Below are positions 46,410-61,400 of a stretch of DNA of 64,000 nt, piece by piece (the first letter of the stretch is position 1; each line of letters begins with the position of its first letter). The translations under genes were made by a program, and so were the position numbers. Source of the DNA: Phoenix dactylifera (lineage: Eukaryota > Streptophyta > Magnoliopsida > Arecales > Arecaceae); contig NW_024067841.1 of assembly GCF_009389715.1 (NCBI RefSeq), forward strand, positions 248,001 to 312,000. The letters are read 5' to 3'. Under the pieces are notes generated by a model. That model had not been told where the DNA came from. It saw only the letters and a list, made by a program, of their open reading frames with translations, and searched no databases.

Positions 46410-49400
46410 TTAATCAAGCCATCGAGCAACTCCATCTTCTTCACTCACAGCTGCAAGAATCTCAATGCGTACATCCAATACAGCCTGCACTCAAATAAAA
46501 TGGGCAGAGTTAAACAAGAAACAGAGTGAATCAAATACACAGCAAGAATGAGATCAATCAAGGCATTAACAAGGCACATAAGCCATGCTTAGTGAATAAC
46601 AGTGTCATTCCTTCTCAGCCATCTTGACAAAGACCTACGAGGTGGCTAGAATCAGGGCCGACATCCCTCCTGGCCCCGACTTCTTCGCTTCTTCCATGCC
46701 CTCTTTGATTTCATCAAAGTTCAGGAATATTCTAAATTGTTGATGTCATGTTTCTGCACCATTTTACTGAGACTCAGCAAACACCAAAAGAAATTGCTTT
46801 GATACAAAATGCAATTAGCCCTCCGAAGATAGTCCACTTCTAGCCAAAAGGCTTATGTGATTGTTGTATATCTCATGTCATGCAGAGATTACTAGTTTAA
46901 CCAGGCAAATTTTTTCAACAAGATTATTTATTAGAAGCAATGGACCTTCATAGTCAATAGACATCCATCCCAGGAACTGATGCATTCCATACACAGGCAT
47001 CACTCCAGTAGGTTGATCACTCAGAAAGCAAAGACCGGGATGGTTTAAGATCGAGAGTGACAATTTATAACACCTTGACCAAACTTTACTCCTACTACAC
47101 TGGTATTAGCAGGGTATTGGCACTTCTTACCATTGTATTGTTCTTAACAGCATTGCTGGAGACCGCTATATATCTTAGCTATCAGCTTATGCCAAGACCC
47201 TATTTGCTTATTTGCATAAATCTACCAATACCTGAGCTTTTATGGGGCATCAAGCCTCTTCCACCAAAAAAAAGACCTGTCACCTTCTATCCCATGACAA
47301 CCACATTCTCATCTGTTAGTCTCGAGGTGAATTTGTTCATCTAACCAAAATAAACCTCAAAAAAGGTCCACTGGAAAAGAATACAACTGGAAGCATCCAA
47401 AGGTAATTAGAGAATCCTAAACTTGGTCCCATCCAACCAGACTGAATTGGCTCCATTTTCCTTATGGGTACTCCTCATCTCAAAAATATGCAATCAACAG
47501 CTCAGATGGTTGCAGTGCATCGAGGATAGAAAACCAAAACACTCTGTATCATGAAAGTATTTCTCGGAGCTGTTATTGCAGTGATGCAATAATCCAATGA
47601 ATCAAGAAGTTGATCCTCACTATCTATGTCGGGGCATTGTATTCTAGTTCCAAGATAATGAATTTGCTAATTTCGGGATTCCATGGAATAAAACAAGAAC
47701 TATCCAGACCTAGTTAGGTTTTAAAAATTGAAGTACTAATACAAAGAAATTGTTCAAAATACTAGTTGTCCCCTACTTGCCTTGGCAGCCAAAAAAATGC
47801 TGCCAAATGTTCCAAAGCACACAAGTCTGAGTTTAATCTAGAAGCAATGTTTCTCAAGGGCCAGATTCATTGATGAAAGAAGTTAATCCATTGAAAATAT
47901 AGCCCCTATATGCATGAAATGGATCCATGGGTCAGTTTCCATTCATACTGGATATTACTTGATCAAGCTCTGAAAACAGGGCCGATTTTATCATTTGGTT
48001 TCAAATAAAATGATTCAAGGGAGACCTAAAAACATGGTGAAAAGCTTCAAAAGAAACTACCAAAATCAAACTTCTTGTGAAAACATTGAACCAACAATTC
48101 ACTTGATGATTTCCAGAATTGCCATCGTCACAAAGTCAACATTTTTCTTTTTTACATCACTTTTTTTTAGTCATTAGCAAGGTAAACAAACTTAATCAGT
48201 TATCAAGTTTAATGACGAGATCCAGTGAATCATACTACTTTCTAGCATAAAAGTAGATAAACACCATGCTACAGCATTCAAAATACTGCAATTGCTAGAA
48301 AAAACATTTCCTTTCCCATAAGCAACTTTGTTTTTTAGTGGTGATGGAATCATAGTTGTGTAAAAAGAACCCTTTTGGTTAGAACATTCTTTTAACATGA
48401 CAAACCCAACAATGTCTTGATAACATTGTTCTTTCTTGTGGCCATCAACATTGTCTTTTCTTATGGGAAATATGCTGCCTTTTATGGTAGGGCATCATAG
48501 TCAATGATGTCCAGGAATACTCTTGATTCCTTTAAAACTTACAAATTCAATAATGTTCCCATACTAGTTTCTTGTCCATCTTGATTAAAATAAACTAATA
48601 AGTTTGGAAGACGTATATCACGCTTTGCCCATAATACAGTTAATAGCCAATCCAGTGTTCAAAATGGCAATAATATTGTATTATTTTCCTTCTTTTTTAT
48701 GACAGATAAAGCAAATCCTATTATTGGTGGTAGGCCATAGTTTCATCATCTTACATATCAATTTAATTTGCTCAATTAACTTTCACATTTATGTTATATC
48801 TTCATCATGGCAAACTGGAAAAAAAAATGCTCATCAAAATCTAGATTAATTTGCTTATCATTCATCAACTATTGTGAGAAATTTGAAAAAAAAAAAATGT
48901 TTATTATACTTTTCAAACAATTGGCATGTTCCTTCTGGTTTTCTTTTCATCTTCATGATTTTTCCACATGTATGAACAACAAACTTCTCTCCTTACAAAT
49001 CAACTCAAAATTCGAAATTAAGCATATGAAGAGCAAATAATCTGTTGCTTATCATTGATCTCCTGATGCTTCATCAACGAACAAACTCAATATCTTTTAA
49101 GAAAAATAGTGTCGGTGTAAATGTATTAACCCCTATTGATCCTAATTTGTGCCAATTTACATATATAACATTATGACCTTTTGATGCATAGAGAGATTAG
49201 CATTACTAGTGAACAAACTAGCTAATATTTTTCTATAAATTAGAAGCCACAAGATTCTAAGTTTCACATATAGCGCCCATAACAATCAGTGATGAATATG
49301 ATACACATTTTCAGTACTATGTTGATGCTTGGCACGCACGGGCATAAGATAAGCAACCCAGAAAATGCATACTCTAATGTACATTTCATGGACAGCCTAA

Positions 49401-52400
49401 TTATAAATGGTTACAATGCAAAATACAAATTTTGATTCATACAAACACATCATACACTTAAGTATCTCAGGTACACACACGTGTTAAATAGAAACCACAT
49501 AATGCACCATTTTAATCCTAAAACAATAGATTAACATCAATATAAAAATTTTCAGAAAAGAAAACACTCTTGAATGTCAAGGTCAAGTTAATGTTTCCTA
49601 CATTGAAGGGTATCACAAATATTGTTCTGTCTTGAATGGACCAGTAAATACGTTATAAGAAGGGAAAGAAACTGATGAATACCACATCAATGTGTATCTC
49701 TTAGATATGGAGTATTTTGCTGACTCTACAGCATATAATATATATTTTACTGTACAATATGATACAAAATGAAACCTTAAAAATGATTACTAAACTAGTA
49801 CATGTAATAAACAAGTTTAAGATTTACTTTCTGCAGCTAAAACGAAGTAAATGGCTTAAACCTTGTCACTTTGAAAGATAAAGAAGATACATACCAATGG
49901 ATTTCTGCAATTCACAAGTCTACATTCTTCCAACACAGAACCTTCTAGCATCCAACTCTCCCACACATCAAAACTATAACTTGCAAATACAAATTCCATT
50001 CTTCTATTAATCTGGTATAAGATAACCAAATTAGATTGAAAAATAAACAAAATCGTATTTATGTTCAGTAAAAATATCATAATTACACTAGTTGTAATAT
50101 ATATCATTGTGCAGAGTTAGTTCACAACAGATTTCACTAAGTCATTATATGATTCCAGTAAAGTTATTAATAGAACAATTTTATAAAAGAAACGAACCAA
50201 ACAAATGCCAGAAATTTGTTAGCAAACAGCTTTGTGGACCTGAATATTCAACTAAATTCAGATTTCCTTTACAAAGTCAATGGCCATGTTATTACCCAAA
50301 AAAATTGGCGTTACATATAAATTTTCATTATAAGGGATGTAAAAATCAGACCAACTTCCATGCCAGAAGTGACTGTTGCACTCGCTTCAGAATTTCTCAG
50401 GAAATTCACTCCTGATCCTGCTTCCTGATTACTGTTTCTTATTCTAAATATTTCCAGAGCTATGCTTTTGAGCACCAGTTTAAAAAGAATGATGTTATTC
50501 TCAAGCCCACATCAATAAACTATTATTAACTACAACAAGGATGCAATATTCTCCCAATTAAGCACTTTCAAGCATGTGAACCATCCAAAGAATGAAGACA
50601 AGACATTGAATGCTAAAAGGAATGTTGCTAATGAATAAAAGATTGAGATAGACCCTAACCGATTCCCATGAAACTCGAGTAATCTAAAATTGCATGTCTC
50701 CACAAACAAACAAATAAAGGAAGGCTGATGATGATTTTCTAGAGGTGAGTGTAGTTGTACAAGGAGCCCAAATAAAGGAAAGCTGATGATGATTCTCACG
50801 GTTAAAAAATTGTCTTTTACATTGCTGGAGTCTTGTTTCTACATCAAAGAATCCATGTTGGATGCATATTTGCAAGTCAAAAACGCACCAGGCTCCTAGA
50901 TAGTGATCAAATTCCTTATTTGCAACTTTAGATATTGATAGAAAATTGGCCTTTCTAGCAATGAGTTCCACCAACAGAGTGACATTGAGAGTAGGATTTG
51001 ATTGTTTTCTTAAAGCCACATAAGGCATTAAAATAACTTTGTGAAATGTGAATTTCCTTTTATCATTAAGCTAATTTTGTAGTTTGGATAAGAAACATGC
51101 ATATTAAAACACATCAAAAAAAAAGCTTTCAATGGTCGCTTATACAAGATTCAAAAGCCATCAAGTATATCCAATTTAGTTAAAATAATTTTTGCCTAAA
51201 TGTTCTTGAATCACCTTTATCTCTTTTGCAAAGCCAAAAGCCTTGGTCATGTATTTAAAAATAAATCCAATCCTTGCATCCATGTCCATGCAACACAGCT
51301 CATCTTAAAAGATATTATATTTGAACATCCTTCAACTCTATGTCAAGTTTTGAAGCACCAAGGATTTAACTAACAGTACATAAATACCATTTTCTCTGAT
51401 GAGCAATTGATCCGCTTAACTTAATGCAAGCTCAAGAATTATAAAAAAATTTGCATCCTCAAGTTTGGATCTGGAAGGATAATTTTGAGACTATTTTGTG
51501 TGTTTTGATCAAAGTCCCCCGAATCGGTACCGGACCCGTACTGGTAGGTGCACGGTATGGTTCGGTACCATACCGAACCGGTAGGGCATGCCGATTCACG
51601 GACCGGCACACCCTTTTTTTTTTTTAAGTTCTCAAAATAATTTAATTGGTAATTACTCTTTTTGAACTTTTTCAATGAATTTAGGTCTAATTTGATTTTT
51701 TTTGATGTTGCTTGATATTTTTTTATGTTTTTTGATGTTTCTATGATCCCAGTTTAACCTAAGTGATGCATCTTATTGCTTTAAAATGATACAAATCATA
51801 AAATGAACAACATAAAATATTTTCAAATCAAGTAGTGACGTAATAATTAAAAAATAATGCAATCAATTACATACATTTAAAGTCCTACATACCAATATCT
51901 AAAATCGGGTCGAGTGGCAATGCCTCTCATAAATATTTGGATCATCAGCATAGTCAAGAAGCATATCAGCCCACCATCCTACTCAAACAGCGTTGTAGTC
52001 TAATACGTTCATCCCATAAGAAACGTGCGCCGGGTTATAAGCACGCTCGGATCTCTCACTAAAGCTCTGGCTCTGAAAGGTGTTCTCTGTCTAATAATAC
52101 GATTGTGGAGGAGCCCATCAGAATATACCGGCAGTAAAATCCGACCCATGAGATGCTCCGGGTTACATAGGATAGTAGCCACCGAAAAATGCCTCAAATG
52201 CACCATATCTATATGCATATTCATATGGTCATAGGCTGACTATGGTCGCGAATAATAGGATCCAGTATACGACTTGAAACTTGATACGTCTATGAATCCT
52301 ACTCTACGTGTGAGATCATTTGCAGCTGCATCGTATCCTCCTAAATGACCTCGAGGAGCTTGTCTCTTATATGCAATCATGTGCTCGCGGGCTCTACCAA

Positions 52401-55400
52401 ATCATGCACCGTGGTCCCTATCCTGTGTAATGTGCGTAAACTGGGGCTCACCGGTGAATCGAAAACCACCCTGCGGCTATCTCATAAACAGTGGTCTTCT
52501 GTCCTCTACTTCCTCTCTAACCAGCAGATTTATGACCAAAAGAATTGTCATCGTTGTTGCTTCTGGTCTCTAAATCTGAGTGTACTAACTCTTCCACACT
52601 CTCCATTGGGGCAGCAGGTGCATTTTGTTTTTCTTTTTTGGTGTGCTAGACAACTGCCCTCTTACCCTTTGTGCCCCTTTCTGTGGCTATGCTGGAAGAA
52701 TGTATGCCACCTTAAACGAGTCGACCGGATAGCATAGCGGCCTCATTTAGGCATCTCTCGATCATATTTCTGAGAGAATGTCTCGGACAAGAAGTCATAC
52801 GGTGATTGGCTCTCCTGTGGCTATGGCTGATCAGCTTGAGGAATGCATGAAATATTGCGCTCAGTCCATTGCCCTGCATCAACCCTAGCCTCACTGGCTA
52901 CAAAACTAGCAGTTGTGGAGATGATCCTCACTCATCAAGCTCTGGCTTCTGCTGCTAGCCCATAAGTCATCCGATCACAGGATCATCCTCATTATCAACG
53001 AAAATACTATGAACCGGTTCTGCATACTTGAGCTCCACTTTCTCCTAAATACACTTCAGCCTCAACTTCAAATTATAGTGAATATATATAAGATCGTTGA
53101 GGTGCTTCTGTGTTAAACGGTTCCTCTGCTTGCTATGGATAAAGGCGAAAGTGGACCAATTGCACTCACAGCCACTCGAGAAGACCGTTTGGAAGAAGAT
53201 CCGGATAGCTAGTCGCTTAAATTTTTTTACGAACAACCCAAAATAAATCCACCATTCAGCTGCAAAATATTGAAAAAAAATTACATATAAGATGTACCAT
53301 ATTAGTAACCATCTAATGCTAGATAAATATCATCCTGATGTGTAACATATCTTAAAAAATACATCAAATTTATCTAACACATAATACTAATTTTTTTATT
53401 TATTATATATCTTTAATAATTTTTAAATTTAAAAATATGTTAAATATCATATATTCAAAAAAATATGATTTCTTCCTTAAAAATTACTTCTGAATTATGT
53501 AATACGTACTACTAATTATTTTCTAATTTTGGATATCATTTATATAATTTATATTATTTTTTAAATTTAAAAATAATTTTTAAATATTAATATTTAAAAA
53601 ATTAATTTCAGCTCAGATCCACATAGAATCCAACAATGGATGCTACATATATTTTTCTAGACCCTCAGGCAAGCATCAAAGGATACTTATTTCTCAATTT
53701 TTTTCAAATTTAGGCTTAGACTAATGTACGCATAATCGCATCAAAACGAATGAATGGACACCAAATTTTTATAGAGAGTAGCTTGCATGCCCCTAAATAT
53801 ATTTCTGATTTTATAGTTTTTTATTTATTTTTAAAAATTATCCTTTTTTAATCCAAATATATATATTTTTAATTTTTAAAAATTATATATAATCTAAAAA
53901 TTAAAAAAATTTATGTCAGCGTATACAACATCTATAGATCTACAACATATAAAAAAATAAGCCCAAATCAAAAAATTTGGCATGATCTCTCCTTGTTTTG
54001 CAATTTTTGAGCTATTTTCAAGCCTCCCAAAAAAAAGTGAGGGAAGGAGAGGAGAGAGAAAGGACACCTTATTTAGCCTTGGAGTTTTCTTCTGATAGTC
54101 TGAATCAGTGTTGTTTGTAAATTTTTTAGGAGTGAAAAGTGGCGAAACTGCTTTTAAATTGCGTTGGGAAAGTCTTCTCGGGCCTTTCCAACGCCACCAG
54201 ATGCCTTTAAAAGGTATTAGGTGGCAGGGGCAATAAAGCCATACTTCGAAACTAGGTAGACTTGGTGTGAATTGGCCAATTTCGGCCGGTAAAGGACCTG
54301 CTCTAGCCGGAACCGAATAGGATTACCGAACCGACCCAATTTCGCACCAGGTCAGCTCGGTACTATCTGAACCGGGCGGTTCGGTACGGTTCGGCAGACC
54401 TGGTTTTAATTCTTTTTCATGTTTTATTTGGAAATTTTAGAAAGTCTCAAAGGTTATCAATAAGGAAACATCAAAAGAAAGTAAAGATAGATGATAAGTT
54501 ACCTGAAAAAATACAATGAAATATATAATGGTTATGTATTAATGATACCAACAACTAATAATTATGGCATCAAAAAGATATAACTATTTATGAGTGTCAT
54601 GTTTTCTCTCAGGTTTTAATTAGTTATTGTAATTAGACAAATGTCTAAAAGCAGAAACTGAGATACTGCTACTATGCATTTCCATAGTATTTGTTTATTT
54701 TGGTTGTCACCCCTAATGAGACACTTGTTCCACTCCAAAACTTGCTCCCGAAGTTTCAGAGTATAAAAGAACGATTCATAGTCAAGCTAATACGAGTGTT
54801 GGGAAGTGAAGATAAATTTACAAAAAAGGTAGAGTTTGATGATCTATGATCAAATGCCCTTGCTCAAGTTAATAAACCATTACATGCACAACATAAAAAA
54901 AAGCAAAGTATTATAATGACATTCATTCTGCTCTTATCCATAAATCAGAGTCATGTTTTAAGCCCTTAACCATAACCTGATAAGCCTCATCAAATTGAGA
55001 TTGACTTTATTAATCCTTCATCATTTGCTTATACTATGAGTTAAAGAACCTGTAATACCAACTTTTTCAGTCTCCAATCTAACATCATCCAACAATATTA
55101 CCAGTTACATAATATACCAAAGCTGTATATTATTTATCCAAAAAATAAAGGCTATATAATCTGACCTGCAAAAGTTTCCCGCCAGCAGCAAAAGATCGCA
55201 ATCCTAGTGTATCCTGAAGTAAAATGAGGTAAACCAATGTTATAGGTCAGTAAGCAGGATAGTAATACAGACAGTAGTACATACTTGAGCAGGGAGAAAG
55301 TAGAAACACAGAGCAGAAAAAAGTTTCAAAACAAACCTTGCTCCTAAAGGCAACAATGAATTGTGCAGCTGGATCCCTTTTTGTTACATTAGACAATGTA

Positions 55401-58400
55401 TCAAGGAACCACCCATTACCAGGAACTCTTTGCCTAGATACATGGAACCCTGGCCGGTCTCTTGCATGTAATGCTATAACAAAACCATCTCTCAGCAGCT
55501 TGACAGAATTTCTGCTAAACCCAGTATTTACTTCCATTTGTTTTTCTGGAGTTGATTCCCTTGCTGATTCCACAAGACAAATCTGTTTATTTCTAGAATC
55601 CTCAGGAGAAGCAAACCGAGAACTTATAGCAGTATCATCCTCCCGACGCGAGGTGTAATTACTATCATTTTCCACTGCTGAAAAATCATCTGACTTCTGC
55701 TGGGATCTACGGCGAGCAGGTCTCTTTTTACCCTTCTTACCAGATCTACCATGCCTTCCTTCAGATCTAGAGCCAATGTTTTGAGATAGACCTGAAGCCT
55801 GAGATTCCTTCGATTGATGGATATCATTTTTCTTATAATATTCCGAGCTGATATGGCTCTCATCTGTCTGCTGCTCACCATCAGAAACCCTTTCCTTGTC
55901 TTGTTTCTCCGACTGGTCTTCCTCATACCCAGTTTCACTTTTTTCTTCATCTTCATCAGAAACAACATTGTTTGGAATAACTCCATCAAAGAAAAATGAC
56001 TGCAATATAGTGACTGCTTTCTCCCTTATTTCCATCCATACTTCTTCACTGTAATCTGCACTCCGAGGAAGAATTAACACATTTGGCATCTCTCTTACCT
56101 GAAGGCACCAAAGTATAACTCTTAGGAGAAAAAAAAACACAAAAATAAAATCTATGAATTTGCAATCACAAAGGATATTATAACTAATTTTGAAACAGAT
56201 AAAATGGTGTGAAATGCTCATGCAATAAGAAACTATATTTACGTAACACCTAGCTAGAAACTAAAGTAAATTACTTGCAAGAAGCTTTTAAGAATTAAAA
56301 AGTAAGATGACTGGAGACGGATGTAACAATAAGATGAATCCCCCCAACAGAAATGCTAACCTAATCAAAGCATTATTATCCAAGTGATATATACTCTATG
56401 GTTAACACAAAATTTTCTGGGATATTGAGATATAACAAGGTACTTGTTTGCCTACGCCAATTCATCATAGACTATACCTTGACCCATGTGATGAACATGA
56501 GAGGAAGCATAGACAGGGTTGATCCATTTATTCCATGAAATTTTTCTCTCTACTTTTAAAAGCCAAGATTTATTGAAAAGAAGATATGGTCAGTTTAGAT
56601 GCCTATCCTTTTGGAGATTTATGAGTAAGAAGTTGAGAGTTCAATTTCCTAGAAAGTCTGAGAGCGGTCCTCTACGGCTACAAGCCAATGGGAGGAAACT
56701 CTCAACACTCCTATGGGCTTTTTCTGGGGGTAAGTGCAAAAATTAGAATGTGATTTTCTTTTTATCCTTTTCTTTTCTTTGTCTGGCCAGTTGCTTCTCA
56801 CGTGGTCACCGGTCAGGTGGCATCTAATGATGGACAAAAAACATGTGGTAGGGAGCTCCTTTACCCACCACCCACGCCCCCCCTCCCCCCCCCCCCCCCA
56901 CCCCCACCCACCAAAAAAAAAAAAACATTCCAACCTACTCAAGTTTTTACCCTAGTGATATGCAATTTATAAGAAGCATAATTATCTAGCATTTTTCCAT
57001 GTAACTGGAATTTACTATCCAGAAAATTTTTACCAAGAATTCATTTTTCCTCCATTATAACATCAAGTCAATCAATATATGGGGCATCCTTGAGAAACAT
57101 CCCACCTAATTTTGCAGGCTCAACACCTAGGCTGCTTATTTTCAGGCATGGTCATGCCTTGATTATTGGTCTATCAAGGCCCACAAAACCAATACCAGAA
57201 ATCATTGGATGTCACCGTTTTGGTACGATACAATTGGCATACACCCTATACAGTCACAAGCTTCCAACACTTTTTTTCTCACTCCCAGCAATGGTACCGC
57301 TTGAAACTGGGTAGCCTAGATTGTTACCAGATGATGTGGGATAGTTGTGCTCAGTTCAGACTAGTATGAATTGATTCAGCTCATGTACCAACCCAAACCT
57401 CATTACTATACTGGTACCTTACCAATAAGATACGATATGGCATGGTACAACAAACCTTGAGAATTATCTTCCTTGCGCTGCCTTCCTCCTTTCACCATTG
57501 CTTATTGGATGGTCAATCTAGCTTTCCGGTGACAAATATGACCTATTCTGGTATATCCATGTGTAACATTTATGATCCGTTGCTACCAATAGGGTCACTA
57601 ACACGTTGATAACAACATGCACACCAATGTGGCAACTTGCAAGTCAAGCTATTTTAGATGCACCTTTCTCAATCTATCCTATCGTACCATATAAAACTAA
57701 AGCTTATCAACATAATATTCCATCCACAAAGATGTATTAAAAGTTCAACTATTTTTATCCGAGAAGTCAATCACTCCTAGCTAGTTCACTTTTGCTCCCT
57801 AAATGGTTTCTTCCCATCAATCAGGGTTCATTTTCAAAAATCATAGTTACTTAACCACAAAAAAGGGGGTTAGTGGTGCATGAGAGAGGGGAAAACATGA
57901 TTACTCATGGAGCTTTAATTAAAGCTAGTCTTCCAACAACAATATAAACATCACAAGGACAAGTACTCATTTAGTTGTTCCCTCAAGAAGGTAATGCATT
58001 CAAGAAATTGATAAATAGCACAACTTGTCCAGCATCCAAAGGTAGCCATGGTTTATGATAAAAAAAATTTCATAATTAGAGAGTGCGACTGCCAAGGGAT
58101 GGAAGACACTACAATTTATTAAGAATTTAAGCTCCATTGTATAACTAACAAAATAGGCTCATGAAATATGTCCAAGCCACACAAGTGAAATAGTGAATTT
58201 AATGGCACAGTTCAGTTAACCTCGTTGATGAAGGCCCATTAAGCCTACACCTACAAGATTAAGAAAGTAATGGAACTTTCTTGTAGTTAGAACAAATCAT
58301 AGAAGAACTGAAGGACAACTGAACAGCTTTCAAAAATGTTTTAACACTCAAAATTGTCACCATAGGCTAGTTTGAAGATTAAAGTAAGTGGTAGCTGGGA

Positions 58401-61400
58401 CACCCAACCACTACACTAAATTGTAAGGTACAGCAACCATTTTACTGAGCGACAACATTTATCGAGCATGCATAGAAACTTACATCAAATACATGAAAAA
58501 CAAAAAGTGTTTTTCCTAAAGATATGCCTTTATAAACGGTAGCTTAATCATATTATTACTCAGACCTAAATGACCACATGTAATAAGAAAATAATTCATA
58601 CCCTAAGACTAATGCTCATACCCATGCTTCCATCCACTGTGGCCCCTCAGCACCATCCAATGCACAACCAGCTATAGTTCCATCAATCAAAAGCTGTTTT
58701 AGTGCACAATCATCTATTAGCTGACCACTACCAGTATTAACTATAAATGCCCCTGTGAGAAAACCAGTTCATTGTAAGTCGAAATTGATGGATAATTGGT
58801 AAAAAGCAACCAAACCATTTAGATTATAAATAGGAAGCAAGAGGATTAAGAATACAGCAGTTAACTGGAAAAAAAAAGAAAAAGAAAAACTAAGGACCAT
58901 AACCACAAAAAGTGCAACTAAAGTTACCAGGCTTTATATGCTGCAGACATTCTGCATTAAGAATATGCATTGTATCATTGGATAGCGAACAGTGAAGTGA
59001 AACAAGATCGCTTGCTGCCAATAGGTCATTGAGTGTGTCCATTCTCCGAGCGGCAGGAGGAAATGCAATAGGAGGCCTTCTGGACTTTCCTTTGCCCTAC
59101 ACAAAATTGTATTATAGCAAAGTCAGGACATGAGACGAGATATTAAATACGTCAGAACTCCATAAAATCATTCTACTTAAAAATCATACAACATGAACTT
59201 TTTAGGCACGCAAGTTCATGAAAATTTGACAAGCAACTTAGACCATAAACCTCACCTTTAACTTGTGCACATTCTACCAATACTTTTTATCATATAAGCC
59301 CGAAGTCATGGAGATCAATATTACCACTATAAGCTAATTTGATTTTGACAACCAGGGTTAGCTCAATTGGTTGCATCCTCTCCACTTGGGAAAGGACCAA
59401 ATGTTAGAAACCTAGTGATGGCATGACTATCATATATCTCAAAAGTGGTGGTAACTACAAGTGCAGCAGACTGAATATTTCATAAAAATAGGCATGAATG
59501 GAATTAAAGATGACGATAATGATGGCGTACCAAGAATGCATTAAAACTCAAGATAGCCTAGCCATAAAGGTTTCTATAGATAGAGTTTAACATCAAGCAC
59601 CCATTATGATTCTTTAGAGTACAATTTCAAATATTTATTTTTTGGGCACAAGATACAAATCAGAGCCTCATAAGCTAGACACATAACAAATCCTTTGAAA
59701 GAGACATTGAGTCAAATGCAAGGAAAGCCATGGAGAATTAAACAGTGAGGTTTAGGTAGGCTATGAAAAAACATTTATAAAAAATGACGTATTAGTAAAC
59801 TAGTTTTTAATTACGTCCGTAGAACATGAGAAAGATTATTCTCCTACTAAGTTGCAACATTTCAAAAGATAGAAAATGATAGATTAGCAATCAAGAAGTG
59901 CTCAACACCTAAGGTCTAGGTAAGCATCCTTTACTACAAAACAAACAACAGTCCATTGTTAACTGGGAAAACTGGAACCACATCTATAAAGCCACTGAAG
60001 TCTGCCAGCATAGATCCATTCTCTAGTGGGGTTTTTAATGCCCCATTATAAATTGGGTCTCCAGACCCAATCAGATCAAGAGAAGGATAAGCTTCTACAC
60101 CCACTCTCAATACTCCCTTCTTAGATGACCCACCCCCCTCTCTGTTTTCCCTTTTCTCTAATGCTACCTCTTGTGCTGTTGGGCCCCTATTAACGAGCCC
60201 CCTTTGCCCTTCTAAAAGAAGACCCAATCACCACTACCTGCCCCTTTCCCTCTCCATCTACATTGCAATCTCCATTTACCTATGGATATCCTAGTCCAAA
60301 TCAAGTATTTTGAGGAAGTCAGCAGCAAGCTTGTTGGCAACACAAGAAGGATGGTGGGAGTGGGGTCATTAGTCATTCATCGGAGTTGGTTGGCCCTAGA
60401 GAGAGGGGGCTTAACTATTGGTTGGAGGTTAGGTAAGAGAGATGAGGAGGAGGTGCCCCTTGGGTTTGACCTTTTGGGGATGGGTGGGAGGGGAAGTGCG
60501 ACACTATGTGATTGGAGGGTGGATTATATCAAAGGTGCTCATGACAGGGTGAGCTAGGTGGACTAGGAATTAGCTTTAGAAATTTAGTTGCATACTTGGT
60601 ATTCAATTTTTCTATATTTTAATCACCCTTTCCATGATAAAATCAAGCTTAGCAAATTATTACTTCAACCATTTCCTTTAGCAAACCAAAAGTGGGACAA
60701 GACTTGCAATGGACATGTTTTCAAAGGTTTCGGCTTGTAGCTGATTTTGCCATCCCCTTCCAGTGTTATATGGTCAATAACATCTTCTGCATGACCTCTT
60801 CTGTTTTTTTACTATATACTTGTTTTTCATTAATAAATCATTCAGCTAACCTTTATTTGCTAATAAGAATCTTATGCAAGATTCCCTTTTTAGGTCAGTC
60901 TAGTTAAGCTTACAAAAAAATATCCACGTTAGTTCCCAATTACTTCTGAATCCTTTTAAGCAAGCAGTAGGATTAGCTACTCCAAAGGCTGCCCCATGAT
61001 CCTGAGCCACAAATACTCGGTTACAAGAAATATGACTACTCAATCCCTAACATCGATAACTTTTGTGCTTCATTAACACTGTTCTTTTAGGACAAGATAC
61101 TTCTATTTCCAGAAAGGCAATAAGAAAGCTACAAATTTGGATATAGAATGGTGCCAAGATAACCACAACATTGGATTGGACTATGAATTGTAGATCATGA
61201 AAATTGAGAAAAGAAATTGGAGTAGTACCTTGTGGTTCAGATCGAAGTAGAGGACGCTCATCTTGAAGGCCAGGCTCCTGGTGGCGAGGCAGCGGGCGGA
61301 CGCGGACCTCCCGATGATCCCAAGCACGAGGCCACGGCAGCGGCGCATCCCGCGGCAGAGAGGCTGGATAGAGCCGAGCCAGCCGGAGGCGGCGGAGGAG

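Noticed and set aside
55338-55658. Plus-strand open frame of 106 codons
   Set aside because: It is antisense to AN exon 4.
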